Source of the DNA: Owenia fusiformis
Taxonomy: Eukaryota; Annelida; Polychaeta; Sabellida; Oweniidae
Assembly (NCBI GenBank): GCA_903813345.2
Contig: CAIIXF020000003.1
Location: forward strand, 7,837,815 to 7,901,814
DNA length: 64,000 nucleotides
Reading direction: 5' to 3'
Shown piece by piece: positions 27,201 to 42,200 of this stretch (its first letter is position 1; the number at the start of each line of letters is the position of its first letter). The position numbers and the translations under genes are program-made. Under the pieces are notes generated by a model. It worked only from the letters and a program-made list of their open reading frames with translations, was not told the DNA's origin and did no database searches.

Positions 27201-30200
27201 GGAAGATGGCTCCCCCCAGCCATTGGATGATTACTAAGGATGACATCCCCCTCTTTGAGACTATTTCCAAGTTGTCTCATCTGAAAAATAAACGAGGCAT
27301 TAACATGCATAATGTCACCACCCGCCATTTGTTACAGACAACGACTGCCAAAAGGTTGAAGACTATAATAACATGTCACCATATATGGAGTATCAATTAA
27401 GCACGACAATACTAATGTGGGGGTGACATAAAAACAAGACACGCAGTGCAGTGATATCACACTTTACCCAGCATGCCCTATCAGATGTTGGCATTAATCT
27501 GTTCCAACGGCTTCAAATATTTCAAGTTGAACAGATTTTTCATGAATATTGATGACAATAATTTTATGGCTCCCATTGTCAACCACGCACCCACACAGAT
27601 GCAAGTGATAACGATATAATATACAAATTGCCATAAAAACTTGCCTGAAAAAACGAAAATATCTTACTTGATACTGGACTGTCTCTTGCATGGCTCCTAG
27701 ATGAACTGGAATATGTGGAGCATTCGCAACAAGTCCTCCATCGTGTCCAAACAAAGCGCAGGAGAAGTCTAGACGTTCCTGATAAAGTATTTATTAAATA
27801 GATATATACTCAAATATCACAAAATCAAATAAATTTAAAACCTAAATTGGATAAATATATTAGTGAATGCTTATGTATATAATAACTACTTTATACAAAT
27901 ACCATGTGAAACAAGAACAAGAAACACACCTTTCTATGAACTATGCGAGGAACTTGCATGCATTTACATATACCATAAACTCAACATAAATGTGGTGTTC
28001 AAGCTCATAATCTTTGGTACTCTCCAAAATTTGGTGAGAATTGTAAACAAAACACATAGTGTTTAAATAGAGTTAAATATCACAATTTTTGTCCAAAATT
28101 CAAAATGGCCATCAGGTAATTTATTAAGCATCCTCGAGACCTTATCAGATCTTGCCACTACTGTAGTCTGCTCTTGCATCAGTATAAAGAATTTTCCTGA
28201 AAATTGGATACAAGAACACAAATGTGTACAAAATGTCCCCACCAATGGGTGATCCCATCAAATGGTTATCCTGAAAATGAGTAGACAAGACTTTACCAAC
28301 ACAATTTTAGGACGGAAAATCCAAAATGGCCACCTTAAAATTTACCCAGAATGCCCAAAATTTAGTCAGTTCTAGATTTTCAAACTAAGAACCACCCTTG
28401 AAAATTTTTAATTGATCCGTCACACAGTTAACTAGAAAACATGTAAACAAGACTTTACAGACAAGATTTTAGGATGGAAAATCCAAGATGGCTGCCTTGA
28501 CATTTACCCAGAATGTCAAAAAACTAATCTGTTCCTAGATTTTCATACTAAGAATAATCCCTGAAAATATGACATTGATCTACCAAATGGTTCACCTGAA
28601 AACGTGTAGACAAGACTTTACAGACAAGATTTTAGGACAGAAAATCCAAAATGGCTGCCATCACATTTACACAGAATGCCAAAAAACTAATCAGATGTAG
28701 ATTTTCACACTAAGAATCATCCCTGAAAATTTGAAATTGATCTACCAAACGGTTCACCTAAAAACGCGTAGACAAGACTTTACAGGCAAGATTTTAAGAC
28801 AGAAAATCCAAAATGGCTGCCTTGACATTTGCCCAGAATGCCAAAAAACTAATCAGTTCTACATTTTCATACTAAGAATCATCTCTGAAAATTTGAAATT
28901 GATCTACCAAACGGTTCACCTGAAAACGCGTAGACAAGACTTTACAGACAAGATTTTAGGACGGAAAATCCAAAATGGCTGCCTTGACATTTACCAAGAA
29001 TGCCAAAAAACAAATCAGATCTAGATTTTCATACTAAGAATCATCCCTGAAAATTTGAAATTGATCTACCAAACGGTTCACCTGAAAACACGTAGACAAG
29101 ACTTCACAGACAAGATTTTAGGATGGAAAAATCCAAAATGGCCGACAATAAAAAAGTGATTATGTGTTTTTGCTGATTTCTTCTTACAAAATTATCACAT
29201 ATAACTACTGTTAACAATAACATAGGCTTTTACAACAAAGTATATCTGAAATTATTTATAAAGCTATTAAATAGTTAAAGTATGAAAACTCAAAAACACC
29301 ATTCAATATGATACAAAGTATTATCGTGCGCTAACTTTTCTTAAGACATTCAAAATGGCTGACATGACTGAGCTAACAGGTCCAAAACCTAATCAGATCT
29401 AGAATGAAGTGAGCTGAACAAGATGTTAAAGTTTTAAAAGCAACTGTGAAGCCGTTTTTCTTAAAGTTTGCAGACAAGGATTTTAGCATTTGACTTCAAA
29501 ATGGCCGACAGGAAGTAGGTATCGAGTTAAAATTTTTTCATCCACATCTGTATGCACTCATAAGTTATCCCTGAAAATTTGAAGGTGATATCTGTAGCAG
29601 TTTTGGAGAAAACTCCCGGACGTACGGACAGACGGACGGACGGACGTACGAACAGACAGACGGACGCGCCTAGGCCGACAATATGGCCCCACACTATGTG
29701 GTGGGGACATAAAAAGACAGATGGATGGACACATTTCCATCAGAACAAGATGACAATATGAAAAATTTTCAAACTGCATTTAAGATTGAGGATTTTTCAC
29801 TCATTTGAGAATAATTGGAAGAAGAGTACTATAGAAATAAACGATACATGTACCTTGATGTTGGTCGATATTGAAGTCCTTTGGAGTATTCTACCCATTT
29901 GTTCAGCAGTACTCATAAACCTATGTGAGAATATAGAGAGTTGAATCGCATCTAGCTCAGTGCCAATGCTATGGTGAATTTCACTACCAATCTGAAAATA
30001 AATGGATGGATTCTGTAAATAATGTCATCTTTAGTTTGACAATGTTTTGACAATGTCATTCTCACAGTTTCAGGGCAGAAATGGGATGAACTTTTTGTAA
30101 ATTTTCGAAAAAGTTTGTTGGCTTTATTAACCTCAACCTGGTCAGGACATCCTAGGTATTTCTAAAGTACAGTAAAATCTAAGCGCCTAGCTCTTATCTG

Positions 30201-33200
30201 AACATTTCTATATGTGAGTACTTGGTCCAAGTTGTGAGTACTTTTGGTCAAAGTTGTGAGTCCAAGTTGTGAGTACTTTTGGTCCAAGTTGTGAGTACTT
30301 TTGGTCCAAGTTTTCAGTTTGCCAGACTTTAATTTTAACCTCAAAATATGAACAAGACCTGCCAACCTGGTTTTTGGCCAGTTTCAATGATGTTCGGATG
30401 TGACAGGTTTTACTGTATGAGGTTGCAGGGCTTATTAAAGTGGTCCATGAGAAGGAAATTACCACAATATTTGGAGATTGGGTTTCTACAGTTAATCTTA
30501 CCTTTATTTTGATATCTCCCCTTTCAGTGATTGTGGCTTCACAGTTTGGTTCAATGAGGATTGTACTGAAAAAAGTTAAATGTTCCTTTAAATAATATTT
30601 AAGTAATTACCTGAAAGTACTTTAATTCTAAAATCTTAAAATACATTCCAGCATTCAGTGAATGTTTCTAAATATTATTGAAATATTTTTCAGTGTTCTC
30701 AACAGGATTTTTAACTCTAGTGGATGCAAAATTCTCATTTTCACAATTCAAAATATGTCTGTTTTTCTCAACTTTTCTCATTTTCAAGTTGGTGCAAATT
30801 GATTTTCAGGTGGGTGCAAGCCTGTTTTTAAAATCTCAGGTGAGTGCTACATCCACTTGCTTAATACTAGAGAGAACACTGCTTCTACATTTACATCTTC
30901 ATACATGTACTTAGACCCATTTTAGAGTTTTGAAAAACGTTTTATTATGAGAAACTGATTTGCCTTAGAATAACAACCAGGAACAACCCCCCCCACACAC
31001 ACCAAGACATCCTCCACATACCTGTTCTGGTCAATGATGATAGCTGGACCCTGTATAAGATGCCCCTTCTGGAGGTCTCCTAGAATATAGATATCTGTAG
31101 CTTGATACCCTCCCTCAAAGTAACATTGCACTGTCTGAAAATATTACCATAAAACATATGATAGCTGAAAGATTATTATAGTCATTCAAAACTCATTGCA
31201 AAATAATAGAAAAAAGAATTCCAAAAATCCCAGATAGTCTAAAAGCCGGTTTATTCAGATACTGTTGTCACAAATGGCAGACATGACCGTCGCTTCAACT
31301 CTTCAATAACTTCTATTCATCCTCATTTAATGGGACTTTATCGTCACAAATTCTGTGCATGTATTAAGCTCTTGTGATGTTGTATCATATGAAATCCCAA
31401 TTTCAATCAAATTGGCTGATTCTACTTGTGTTCTTAAAAGTCAGCCCAGGAAAACTTGAATTTCCAAAATCACAGAATACATTGCACAACTTGCTTCTAT
31501 TCAACAATTGCACTAGTGAAACCTTAACGCCTGTTTTCAAAACTTAATTTATTAACTCTGTGAGTCTTAATATACCCTAAAATCCATTTAATTTACTGTT
31601 TCAGCTTTAGGCGGATGGGTGGCATTTGGAAATTTTCACAAAATAACTGCATTAGAGAATGTTTAGTCTGTTTTCCTAACTATACTGTAAAATGTATAAA
31701 TTGTAAGTCTAAAATTTATTTAATTTACCGTTTCAGCTTTAGGCGGGTGGGTAGCATTTGGAAGTGGATTAGTCACCCCTACATGTGTCTTTCCAATGCC
31801 CCGTACCCTGATGTCATCCACACAGATTTTACGCCCATCAATAGTAAACCCAAACTCTGTCTTGTATCTGAAATAAAGAGATTTGAATTCTGAGTTTCTT
31901 TTTTCATTCTTATTTCAATGACAGTCATAACAAAAATTCTGCAGTAATTATTTCAAAACTAAAACTGATTGTAGCACAGGCCCTTCAGGCCCGTAGCCCC
32001 CCCCCCTGGCCAAAAATTCTTTCAAAATCATGCAGTTTTTCACTATTTTGAGCACTTCTCAAGTGATTTTCACCATATTTAGGCCAAAATTGTAAAATGT
32101 GAACCAACCCTGGAAATTTTTGAAAACTGAACCCCCCTTGGCAAATCCTGGCTACGGGCCTGCCCTCCCAAAGGATTTCCAAAGGGAGGCGGTGACTTTT
32201 GTGTTCAGATGGGCTATATTGCCACTGACATCTCCTTCTTAAGGGCCTGATGCATGAGATGACATGGCATTCACTAGTTGCATTGTATGCTAGCATAAAC
32301 TCTTAACAGTCTATGTGCAAACAATACAGCCTTTTCATTAGCTCAATTAATAATGGGTTTTCATTCTAAAATCCTCCAAGAAATCTTAGCAGACACTCTT
32401 TCAATTTGATGCTGTCTACTACAGACCCATAGCCCCAGGCCCTATTATCTTTCCTTTCAAAACCATGCAGTTCTTCACCATTCTGAATACTTTTCAAGTG
32501 ATTTGGCCATTTTTGGGCCAAAGTTGTCAAAAGTGATCCCGCTGGAATTCTTTTTAAAAAGTGATCACCCCTTGGCAATTCCTGACTAAAGGCCTGTACT
32601 ATTTCCCAATTATATGTATTTTGAAAAAGTGTTCTTATCTGCAGACAGCAGGGAAAAGACCAATTTTCGACTTTATTCCATGCCATACTAAGAGTTAACA
32701 AGGCATTAACATGACAAAATGTCACCACCTAGTTGCTCACAATATTATGAGTTCAAACTTAAGTCAGATTTGAATTTCTGAGAACTTGTAAAGTCAAATT
32801 TGATGTAGATGATTTTGAAAAAAAAATTTGGTCAATTTGAAAGTTGAAAACAGACCTTTTTGACCTTTTTTGACCTTGAGAAGGTCATTAAAGGTCAAAT
32901 GTCAAATATAAAGTCAGATTTTAATTTCTGAGAACATGTAGATGATTTTGAAAAAAAAAATTAGTCAATTTGAAGCAAGTTGAAAAAAGACCTTTTTGAC
33001 CTTTTTTGACCTTGAGAAGGTCATTGAAGGTCAAATGTCAAATCTAAAGTCATATTTGAATTTCTGAGAACATGTATATGATTTTGAAAAAAGATTTAGT
33101 CATTTTGATGCAAGATGAAAAAATACCTTTTTGACCTTTTTTGACATTGAGAAGGTCATTGAAGGTCAAATGTCAAATCTAAAGTCAGATTTAAATTTCT

Positions 33201-36200
33201 GAGAACATGTAGATGATTTTGAAAAAAAAATTTAGTCAATTTGAAGCAAGTTGAAAAAAGACCCTTTTGACCTTTTTTGACTTTGAGAAGGTCATTGAAG
33301 GTCAAATGTCAAATCTTAAGTCAAATCTAAAGTCAGATTTGAATTTCTGAGAACACGTAGATGATTTTGAAAAAATTTTTTAGTTTGAATTTCTGAGAAC
33401 ATGTAGATGATTTTGAAAAAAAAATTTAGTCAATTTGAAGCAAGTTGAAAAAAGACCTTTTTGACCTTTTTTGACTTTGAGAAGGTCATTGAAGGTCAAA
33501 TGTCAAATCTTAAGTCAAATCTAAAGTCAGATTTGAATTTCTGAGAACACGTAGATGATTTTGAAAAAAAAATTTAGTCAATTTGAAGCAAGTTGAAAAC
33601 AGACCTTTTTGACCTTTTTTGACCTTGAGAAGGTCATTGAAGGTCAAATGTCAAATCTAAAGTCAGATTTGAATTTCTGAGAACATGTAGATGATTTTGA
33701 AAAAAAAATTTAGTCAATTTGAAGCAAGTTGAAAAAAGACCTTTTTGACCTTTTTTGACTTTGAGAAGGTCATTGAAGGTCAAATGTCAAATCTTAAGTC
33801 AAATCTAAAGTCAGATTTGAATTTCTGAGAACACGTAGATGATTTTGAAAATTTTTTTTAGTCAATTTGAAGCAAGTTGAAAACAGACCTTTTTGACCTT
33901 TTTTGACCTTGAGAAGGTCATTGAAGGTCAAATGTCAAATCTTAAGTCAAATCTTAAGTCAGATTTGAATTTGTGAGAACACGTAGATAATTTTGAAAAA
34001 AAAATTTAGTCAATTTGAAGCAAGTTGAAAACAGACCTTTTTGACCTTTTTTGACCTTGAGAAGGTCATTGAAGGTCAAATGTCAAATCTAAAGTCAGAT
34101 TTGAAGGTCAAATCTAAAGTCAGATTTGAATTTCTGAGAACATGTAGATGATTTTGAAAAAAAATTTAGTCAATGTGAAGCAAGTTGAAAAAAGACCTTT
34201 TTGACCTTGAGAAGGTCATTGAAGGTCAAATGTCAAATCTAAAGTCAGATTTGAACTTCTGAGAACATGTAGATGATTTAGAAAAAAATTGAAGTCAGTC
34301 TAAACAGTATTTGTTAAGTTATAGGAAGTTGTAAGAAATTGTTACAGACGCCAACCGCCGGACGCCAACCACCAACCGCCGTCGCAAAAAAACGGAGACC
34401 ATAACAATATGTCACCACTTTTGGTGGTGACATAATAAAAATTAAATAGATACCTCTCCAGGAAAGCCTGCTGGAAGTTCCCATGGTGACAAGAATATGT
34501 TGTTTTGTGTTGTGTGGGGTCAGTTGATACCATAAGAGCACAATCCGTGCCTTCGTATCTCATATGTAGGAAGGCTTCACATTCAATCTCCTCTCTGAAA
34601 TCAGATATTTCACAAAAATATGGATGTTATTCCATAAGTATTCAAGTGTTTACATTTTTGGAAAAATGAAGCTAATTCCATTGTGGGTTAGCCCCCTTCC
34701 TCCCACTATATTTTTTGATAATAATTTACCTTCTTCTCAAGGAAAATCATGATTTATCCCTCCCAAATTTGACTAACCTCAATTTCTATGAAATATCATT
34801 AAGTGCATCCATAAAATCTAGGAAATTTTGCAAATACTAATTATTACTATGACATACCTTTTATCTCTACTCCTTGTTTAAATTGGCTTATCAAAATGAT
34901 CTATCAAAGTGATCTAACAAAGTGATCTATCAAAGTGATCTAACAAAGTGATCTATCAAAGTGATCTTACAAAGTGATCTGACAAAGTGATCTATCAAAG
35001 TGATCAATCAAAGTGATCTATCAATGTGATCTATCAAAGTGATCTAACAGAGTGATCTAACAAAGTGATCTATCAAGGTGATCCGCCAAAGTGATCTATC
35101 AAGGTGATCTAACAAAGTGATCTATCAAGGTGATCTTACAAAGTGATCTGACAAAGTGATCTAACAAAGTGATCAATCAAAGTGATCTATCAATGTGATC
35201 GATCAAAGTGATCTAACAGAGTGATCTAACAAAGTGATCTATCAAGGTGATCCGCCAAAGTGATCTATCAAGGTGATCTAACAAAGTGATCTATCAAGGT
35301 GATCTACCAAAGTGATCTAACAAAGTGATCTATCAAAGTGATCTTTCAAAGTGATCTAACAGAGTGATCTATCAAGGTGATCTACCAAAGTGATCCGCCA
35401 AAGTGATCTATCAAAGTGATCAATCAAAGTGATCTATCAATGTGATCCGCCAAAGTGATCTATCAAAGTGATCTAACAGAGTGATCTAACAAAGTGATCT
35501 ATCAAGGTGATCCGCCAAAGTGATCTATCAAGGTGATCTAACAAAGTGATCTATCAAGGTGATCTACCAAAGTGATCTAACAAAGTGATCTATCAAAGTG
35601 ATCTTTCAAAGTGATCTAACAGAGTGATCTATCAAGGTGATCTACCAAAGTGATCCGCCAAAGTGATCTATCAAGGTGATATAACAAAGTGATCTATCAA
35701 GGTGATCCGCCAAAGTGATCTATCAAAGTGATCTAACAGAGTGATCTAACAAAGTGATCTATCAAGGTGATCCGCCAAAGTGATCTATCAAGGTGATCTA
35801 ACAAAGTGATCTATCAAGGTGATCTACCAAAGTGATCTAACAAAGTGATCTATCAAAGTGATCCGCCAAAGTGATCTATCAAAGTGATCTATCAAGGTGA
35901 TCTACCAAAGTGATCTAACAAAGTGATCTATCAAGGTGATCCGCCAAAGTGATCTATCAAGGTGATCTAACAAAGTGATCTATCAAAGTGATCTTACAAA
36001 GTTATCTGACAAAGTGATCTATCAAAGTGATCAATCAAAGTGATCTAACAAAGTGATCTATCAAAGTGATCCGCCAAAGTGATCTATCAAGGTGATCTAA
36101 CAAAGTGATCTATCAAAGTGATCTTACAAAGTGATCTGACAAAGTGATCTATCAAGGTGATCTACCAAAGTGATCTAACAAAGTGATCTATCAAAGTGAT

Positions 36201-39200
36201 CCGCCAAAGTGATCTATCAAAGTGATCTATCAAGGTGATCTACCAAAGTGATCTAACAAAGTGATCTATCAAGGTGATCCGCCAAAGTGATCTATCAAGG
36301 TGATCTAACAAAGTGATCTATCAAAGTGATCTTACAAAGTGATCTGACAAAGTGATCTATCAAGGTGATCCGCCAAAGTGATCTATCAAGGTGTTCTTAA
36401 AAAGTGATCTATCAAAGTGATCTTTCAAAGTGATCTAACAAAGTGATCTATCAAAGTGATCAATCAAAGTGATCTATCAATGTGATCTATCAAAGTGATC
36501 TAACAGAGTGATCTAACAAAGTGATCTATCAAGGTGATCCGCCAAAGTGATCTATCAAGGTGATCTAACAAAGTGATCTATCAAGGTGATCTACCAAAGT
36601 GATCTAACAAAGTGATCTATCAAAGTGATCCGCCAAAGTGATCTATCAAAGTGATCTATCAAGGTGATCTACCAAAGTGATCTAACAAAGTGATCTATCA
36701 AGGTGATCCGCCAAAGTGATCTATCAAGGTGATCTAACAAAGTGATCTATCAAGGTGATCTACCAAAGTGATCTAACAAAGTGATCTATCAAGGTGATCC
36801 GCCAAAGTGATCTAACAAAGTGATCTATCAAGGTGATCCGCCAAAGTGATCTAACAAAGTGATCTATCAAAGTGATCTATCAAGGTGATCCGCCAAAGTG
36901 ATCTAACAAAGTGATCTATCAAGGTGATCTATCAAAGTGATCTAACAAAGTGATCTAACAAAGTGATCTAACAAAGTGATCTATCAAGGTGATCTACCAA
37001 AGTGATCTGTCCAGTTTATATGATATGAACTTACAGTTTAAATCCTTGAGTTTGTAATTGCTCTGTACACTGTTTAGTAAGAACATCCAGCCTGTCATCT
37101 ATGTGAGGGAATGCCTCTGGAAAATATTCCAACAACTTGAAAACCTTTGCAATAGCTAAAGGGAGAGGGAATGGGGGTTAAGTCCTTTTTCAGAAAAGTA
37201 TTTAGACTTAACAATGTTTATGGTTATACATTCATTTAATGAAGAAAAAATGACTACATGGTGCAGGATGGGGTGTTTTGTTTTTAGATTGTTTTAAATA
37301 CTTGGGATTTGTTTTCCAATGGAATTGTTGTACTATTTAATGTTTCATTTCCTTTCAATGGTGAAGTAATACACTGCCAATCTCAAACAGAATCAAACAG
37401 CGCTGTTAATGAAACAGTGCTGGACAGCGCTGTAAAAACAGTACTGTACATCGCTGTTTTGAAAAACAGTACCATACAGTGCTATAAAACAGTACTGAAC
37501 TGCGCTGTTCAAAACAGGTGATGCTAGAATAGCACTGTACATCACTGTGCTTGAACTGTACTGTTCAGTACTGTTTACAGCACTGTACAGCACTGTACAG
37601 CGCTGCAGAATGATGTTGCGGATTGGGGGTGTAATAATTGACATTTTGTCTTTTTTAGATGTTTCAATACTCAGGTATAAAGGGGGTGCCTTATAAATAA
37701 AGCAAACCCGTGACTGAATGCACTACAATATGCTTACTTGGTTCATAGTGGGAAGCACATGGCTCTTGGGCCTCCTGAACAACATCAGCTAAGGCCATTC
37801 CATAGGCTGAGAGTATACCTGCATATCTGGAAAACAGAGATTACCGAGACATGATGATTGTATTGTATTTTGTTTACCACCAATGAAGGTGAGCACCTCA
37901 GCCTATTTACGAGTTGTGGATCATGATATGAGAGCTTGATATGAGGGCTTGATCTGTAAAATATCCAATGTATTGGGTGTCCATTCAAGAAGATAATTTG
38001 TTAAAAATAATGAAATATTTGATTGAACATAAATCAGAGGATATTGCTCTGCAAAATCTGATATGAAAAGCATGGACTTACTTATGTACAAAGACCATGC
38101 TCATGCCTAATGACCTTGCAATAGCACAAGCATGTTGACCACCTGCTCCGCCAAAACATGCAAGAACATGACGTGACGTATCGTGACCTTTAGCTTGGGT
38201 AAGTGCTCTGATTGGTCGACACATGGCCTCGTTAGCAACACGAATGAAACCCATAGCGATCTCCTCAATGGACATATGACCGTGGGTGGCGCCATCTGGT
38301 TGACTCAATGCAAACTCATTCACCTGAACAAAAAAAAAAAATTTCATTCTGCTGCTCCATTTACGCGTACACTGTGAATATGAACACATTTAAAATGGTT
38401 AATTAGTATTCTAATATATTTCAAACACTGTATTAGATATACTAGATACATATATCTATACTAGATACATGTAGTATAAGGGTTATGTACTGGGAGGTTT
38501 TGCATACATGTTTTATTCCAAGGTAAATACGTTTCTCTAAGAACCACATATTTTTCGAGTGCTAAACCCTAGATTCAAAACTGCCATGAAGTAAAATCAA
38601 GTAAACTACATATATAAAACATCACCCTAACCTCTGTTTTCATTTTCTCAAAGGCTCTCACAGTAGATGCCTTGTCCAGTGGCTGTTTCTCATCAGGCCC
38701 AAATATCTTGGGAAAATACTGAGGTAAAATACGCCCAAGTACAAGATTGGCGTCAGTTACTGCCAAAGGGCCACCTGAAGGAAACCATTATATATAATGA
38801 GTTCAGATGCAAAACAAAATTAATCAATATTTAAAGGATTGACTAGAGGGATAGACATTTTGATGATCTTACATTTTCCTTAAAAAGCACAATATTTTGA
38901 TGGTCTTATTGACAAAGCACACATCTTAGCATTTTTAAGTAATGATGTCATTTATCTCTCAATAATCCTCAGTGTATACATATAGAGTACATACATTATA
39001 TACAAACAAGACATTATCATGTCACCACCTAGTTGCTCACAATATAATGAGTTCAAATCTTAAGTCAGATTTGAACTTTTGATAACTTAAAGCTGATCAC
39101 ATCAGTATTTGGTCAATTTGAAGCAAGTTGAAAAAGACCTTTTGTGCCTAGAGAAGGTCAAATCTAAAGTCAGATTTGAAAAATTGAAGTCAGTCTCGAT

Positions 39201-42200
39201 CTCAACAGTATTTGTTAGATTATTGGAAGTAGAAACAATTTGTTATAAATGCTGACTGCCAACAACTGTCACAAAAAATGGAGATCATAACAATAATCAA
39301 AAAAAAAAAAAATTACAGACCTTTCATGTAACACACTGGTCCTGGATGTGCCCCTGCAGACTCTGGTCCTACAACAAACAGTCCAGCTCTAAAGAACAGT
39401 TGAGAACCTCCACCTGCAGCCACTGTATTGATGTCTAACTGAAAATACAAAAAATAATATACACTTAAAATATTTGTATTAAAGTCTATTGATGCAACTT
39501 ATTAAAATTATTTTGAATTTCTTTCATTTTGGTGTATTTTTGGGTAAAGCAACACATAAACATACTAGCAATTGCAATTCCTCACAACAATGAGGTAACA
39601 TGCATAGCTATGCAAGGCTATTGCTACATACACTTAAGTCTTTATTACCTGAGGGGCTTGTATAGTTACTCCAGCAGTTGTGGTCTCAAAGACATGCTCA
39701 TATTGTCCAGCATAGCGGCTTACATCAGTAGATGTACCTAAAAGACATATTACATTACAGGCCCGTAGCCAGGGGGGTTCGCGGGGTTCGGATGAACCCC
39801 CCCCCTGGGCCAAAATTCTTTCAAAATCATGCAGTTTTTCACCATTTTGAGCACTTCCCAAGTGATTTTAGCCATATTTGGGCCAAAATTGTCAAATGTG
39901 AACCCCCCCTGGAAAATTTTGAAAACTGAACCCCCCCTTGGCAAATCCTGGCTATGGGCCTGCATTAATTAAAAACTTACTCTCCATATATTATCTTTGA
40001 ACCTGAACATATTTGACATATTTAAATATTACACCTGCCTAATGCTCCTTACCATGTGAGCCAAAATGAGACAGCATACAGTACAGTTCTTGCACCACAT
40101 CACACGCCGGTGCGCCGCGGCGCAGAAGTTCGGTGCATCTACCGGTGCATCGGCGCATCTAATTCGGTGCACCGACCGGTGCATCGACCGGCGCATCTGG
40201 AGAAACGATCGATGCACCGATCGGTGCAACGGTGAAATCTGTCGGTGCATCGAAGGTTGCTCCGACCGGCGCATTTTGCTATTCGTTGCATCGATCGGTG
40301 CATAGACATTGTTTATTACTTACCGATCATTAATAATTACATTTTGAAATCACGACGACGGGAAAATCACTGCTGCACAAATAAAATATATAATTTAATA
40401 GAGATTCGATATTTGAGAGATTTTTAGAAATACATTTCTAAAAATTATATTCCAAATTCACTAGTAAACTGTACGTACATCGTACGTATCTGGATTTCGT
40501 TCATAATTGATTAATCTGTTAGTGCGTTCCTCTAAGTAAATGAAACAATCATCACATCGTGTTTATAAGTGTAATTCAAGGGCGTATAATCTAACATGTC
40601 TAATGCTACTCATTTCATGGTATTACTTTCCGATCATTTGATAAAATAGAATACAATCAACATGTGGAAATCACGGATGACGGGAAAAACAATATTGTAT
40701 AAATAGAATATGTATTTTAATAAGAGATTCGTAATGTAAGAGATTCGATATTTAACAGATGTTTAGAATGAATTGCGACATTATATTCCAAATTCATGAA
40801 TAAACTGTACGTATCTGAATTTCGTTCATAATTGTTTAATGGTTCCTCATAGATAGTAATAAAGTCATCACATCAGGTTCATTAGTGTTAATTCGAGGTT
40901 GGATAATGTTTTTATAATATGATGTTATAATTTTACATTTTATTTGTGTGTCTGAGTGAGGCTAAATTGAAAGTAAAACCTGTATAATCAGACGGGCAAA
41001 TCACGATGAGGACAAATGATTATTTAAATTAGATAGATAAGTCTGTACATGTAGATTGTTCGTTGAAGTTGGACCGTCGGTGACTTTTATTCCTACATTT
41101 CGTGTCCCTCTCAAACAAATAAGTCAAAGCCAAATATAGTTGAACTGTTTTCGGGATTATTATTCATTTGTTGTAATACAGATTGACTTATAGACTGATA
41201 TTGTAATGGGTTGTGCTTGGGATTCACAGAATTATTCTATGATAGTCTCAGGATATATTGGAATGCGGATGTTTACATTAAAGATCTTGTTTTCAAACAA
41301 AAATTTTGAAGTACGATATAAGATCGGATGTTAGCGTACCCCAGTGGAAAAGAATCAAAAGATATTCCAATTTAACGCACTGCACAATAATTTGTCATTT
41401 TGGAAATTCGTCAATATGACCTTACCATTTTGATCTTAATAATTCAAAATTTAAACAAGCCCCCCCCCCCGGAACTTGATTTTCTCTGACTCGGAATAGT
41501 TGAAATGATAAACATAAATTGCAATTATTATTATTTTGCTCTTTCATTTTGCTCAGTCATGATCAACGCCTTCAAATTTTTTGTCAGATCATCGATCCCA
41601 GACTTCAGCAAATATTCCAATCATATTTTGCGTTTTATCGTCTTCCCCAAAAGCTATACGAATATGGTACTACAACTACTTAATGACAGTGGTTTATCGT
41701 TATTTTTGCAAATATGGATGTTTACACTGCTTGAATCTTATTCTAGGAAGTTTTATAGAGACGGGACTTCCTTTTCACAATGCAATTATATCTGTTTTGT
41801 AGGTTCCCGTGGGTAAGATACACACAAGAACAATACGGCCCATCCAAAAGGGACAGATCCGTCAGTGGCGTTCTTCAAATTATAGCCCGTGGAGATATAG
41901 TTTATGAATCTTGCCTCAAGTGAAGTGTTAAATCCCATGGGTTTGAGAAAGGGGTATACACAGCCCGATACACAGTTGCTCGATACAAGTGCAAACTATG
42001 AAATAACCATAATATAACAATTATAGATAAATGTTTGGCATGCATTGTTTCTGTTTAATTGCTAAATTATTTGATAACTTATGATAAGCAGACAAGTTGC
42101 TTTTCAGGTATTAAGCGGCGATTAAGGACTGAAAACCAGCGTCACACATTTCCTCGGATATTGCTCCATAAGTAGATATACGTACCTGTTTGCATGTTTT

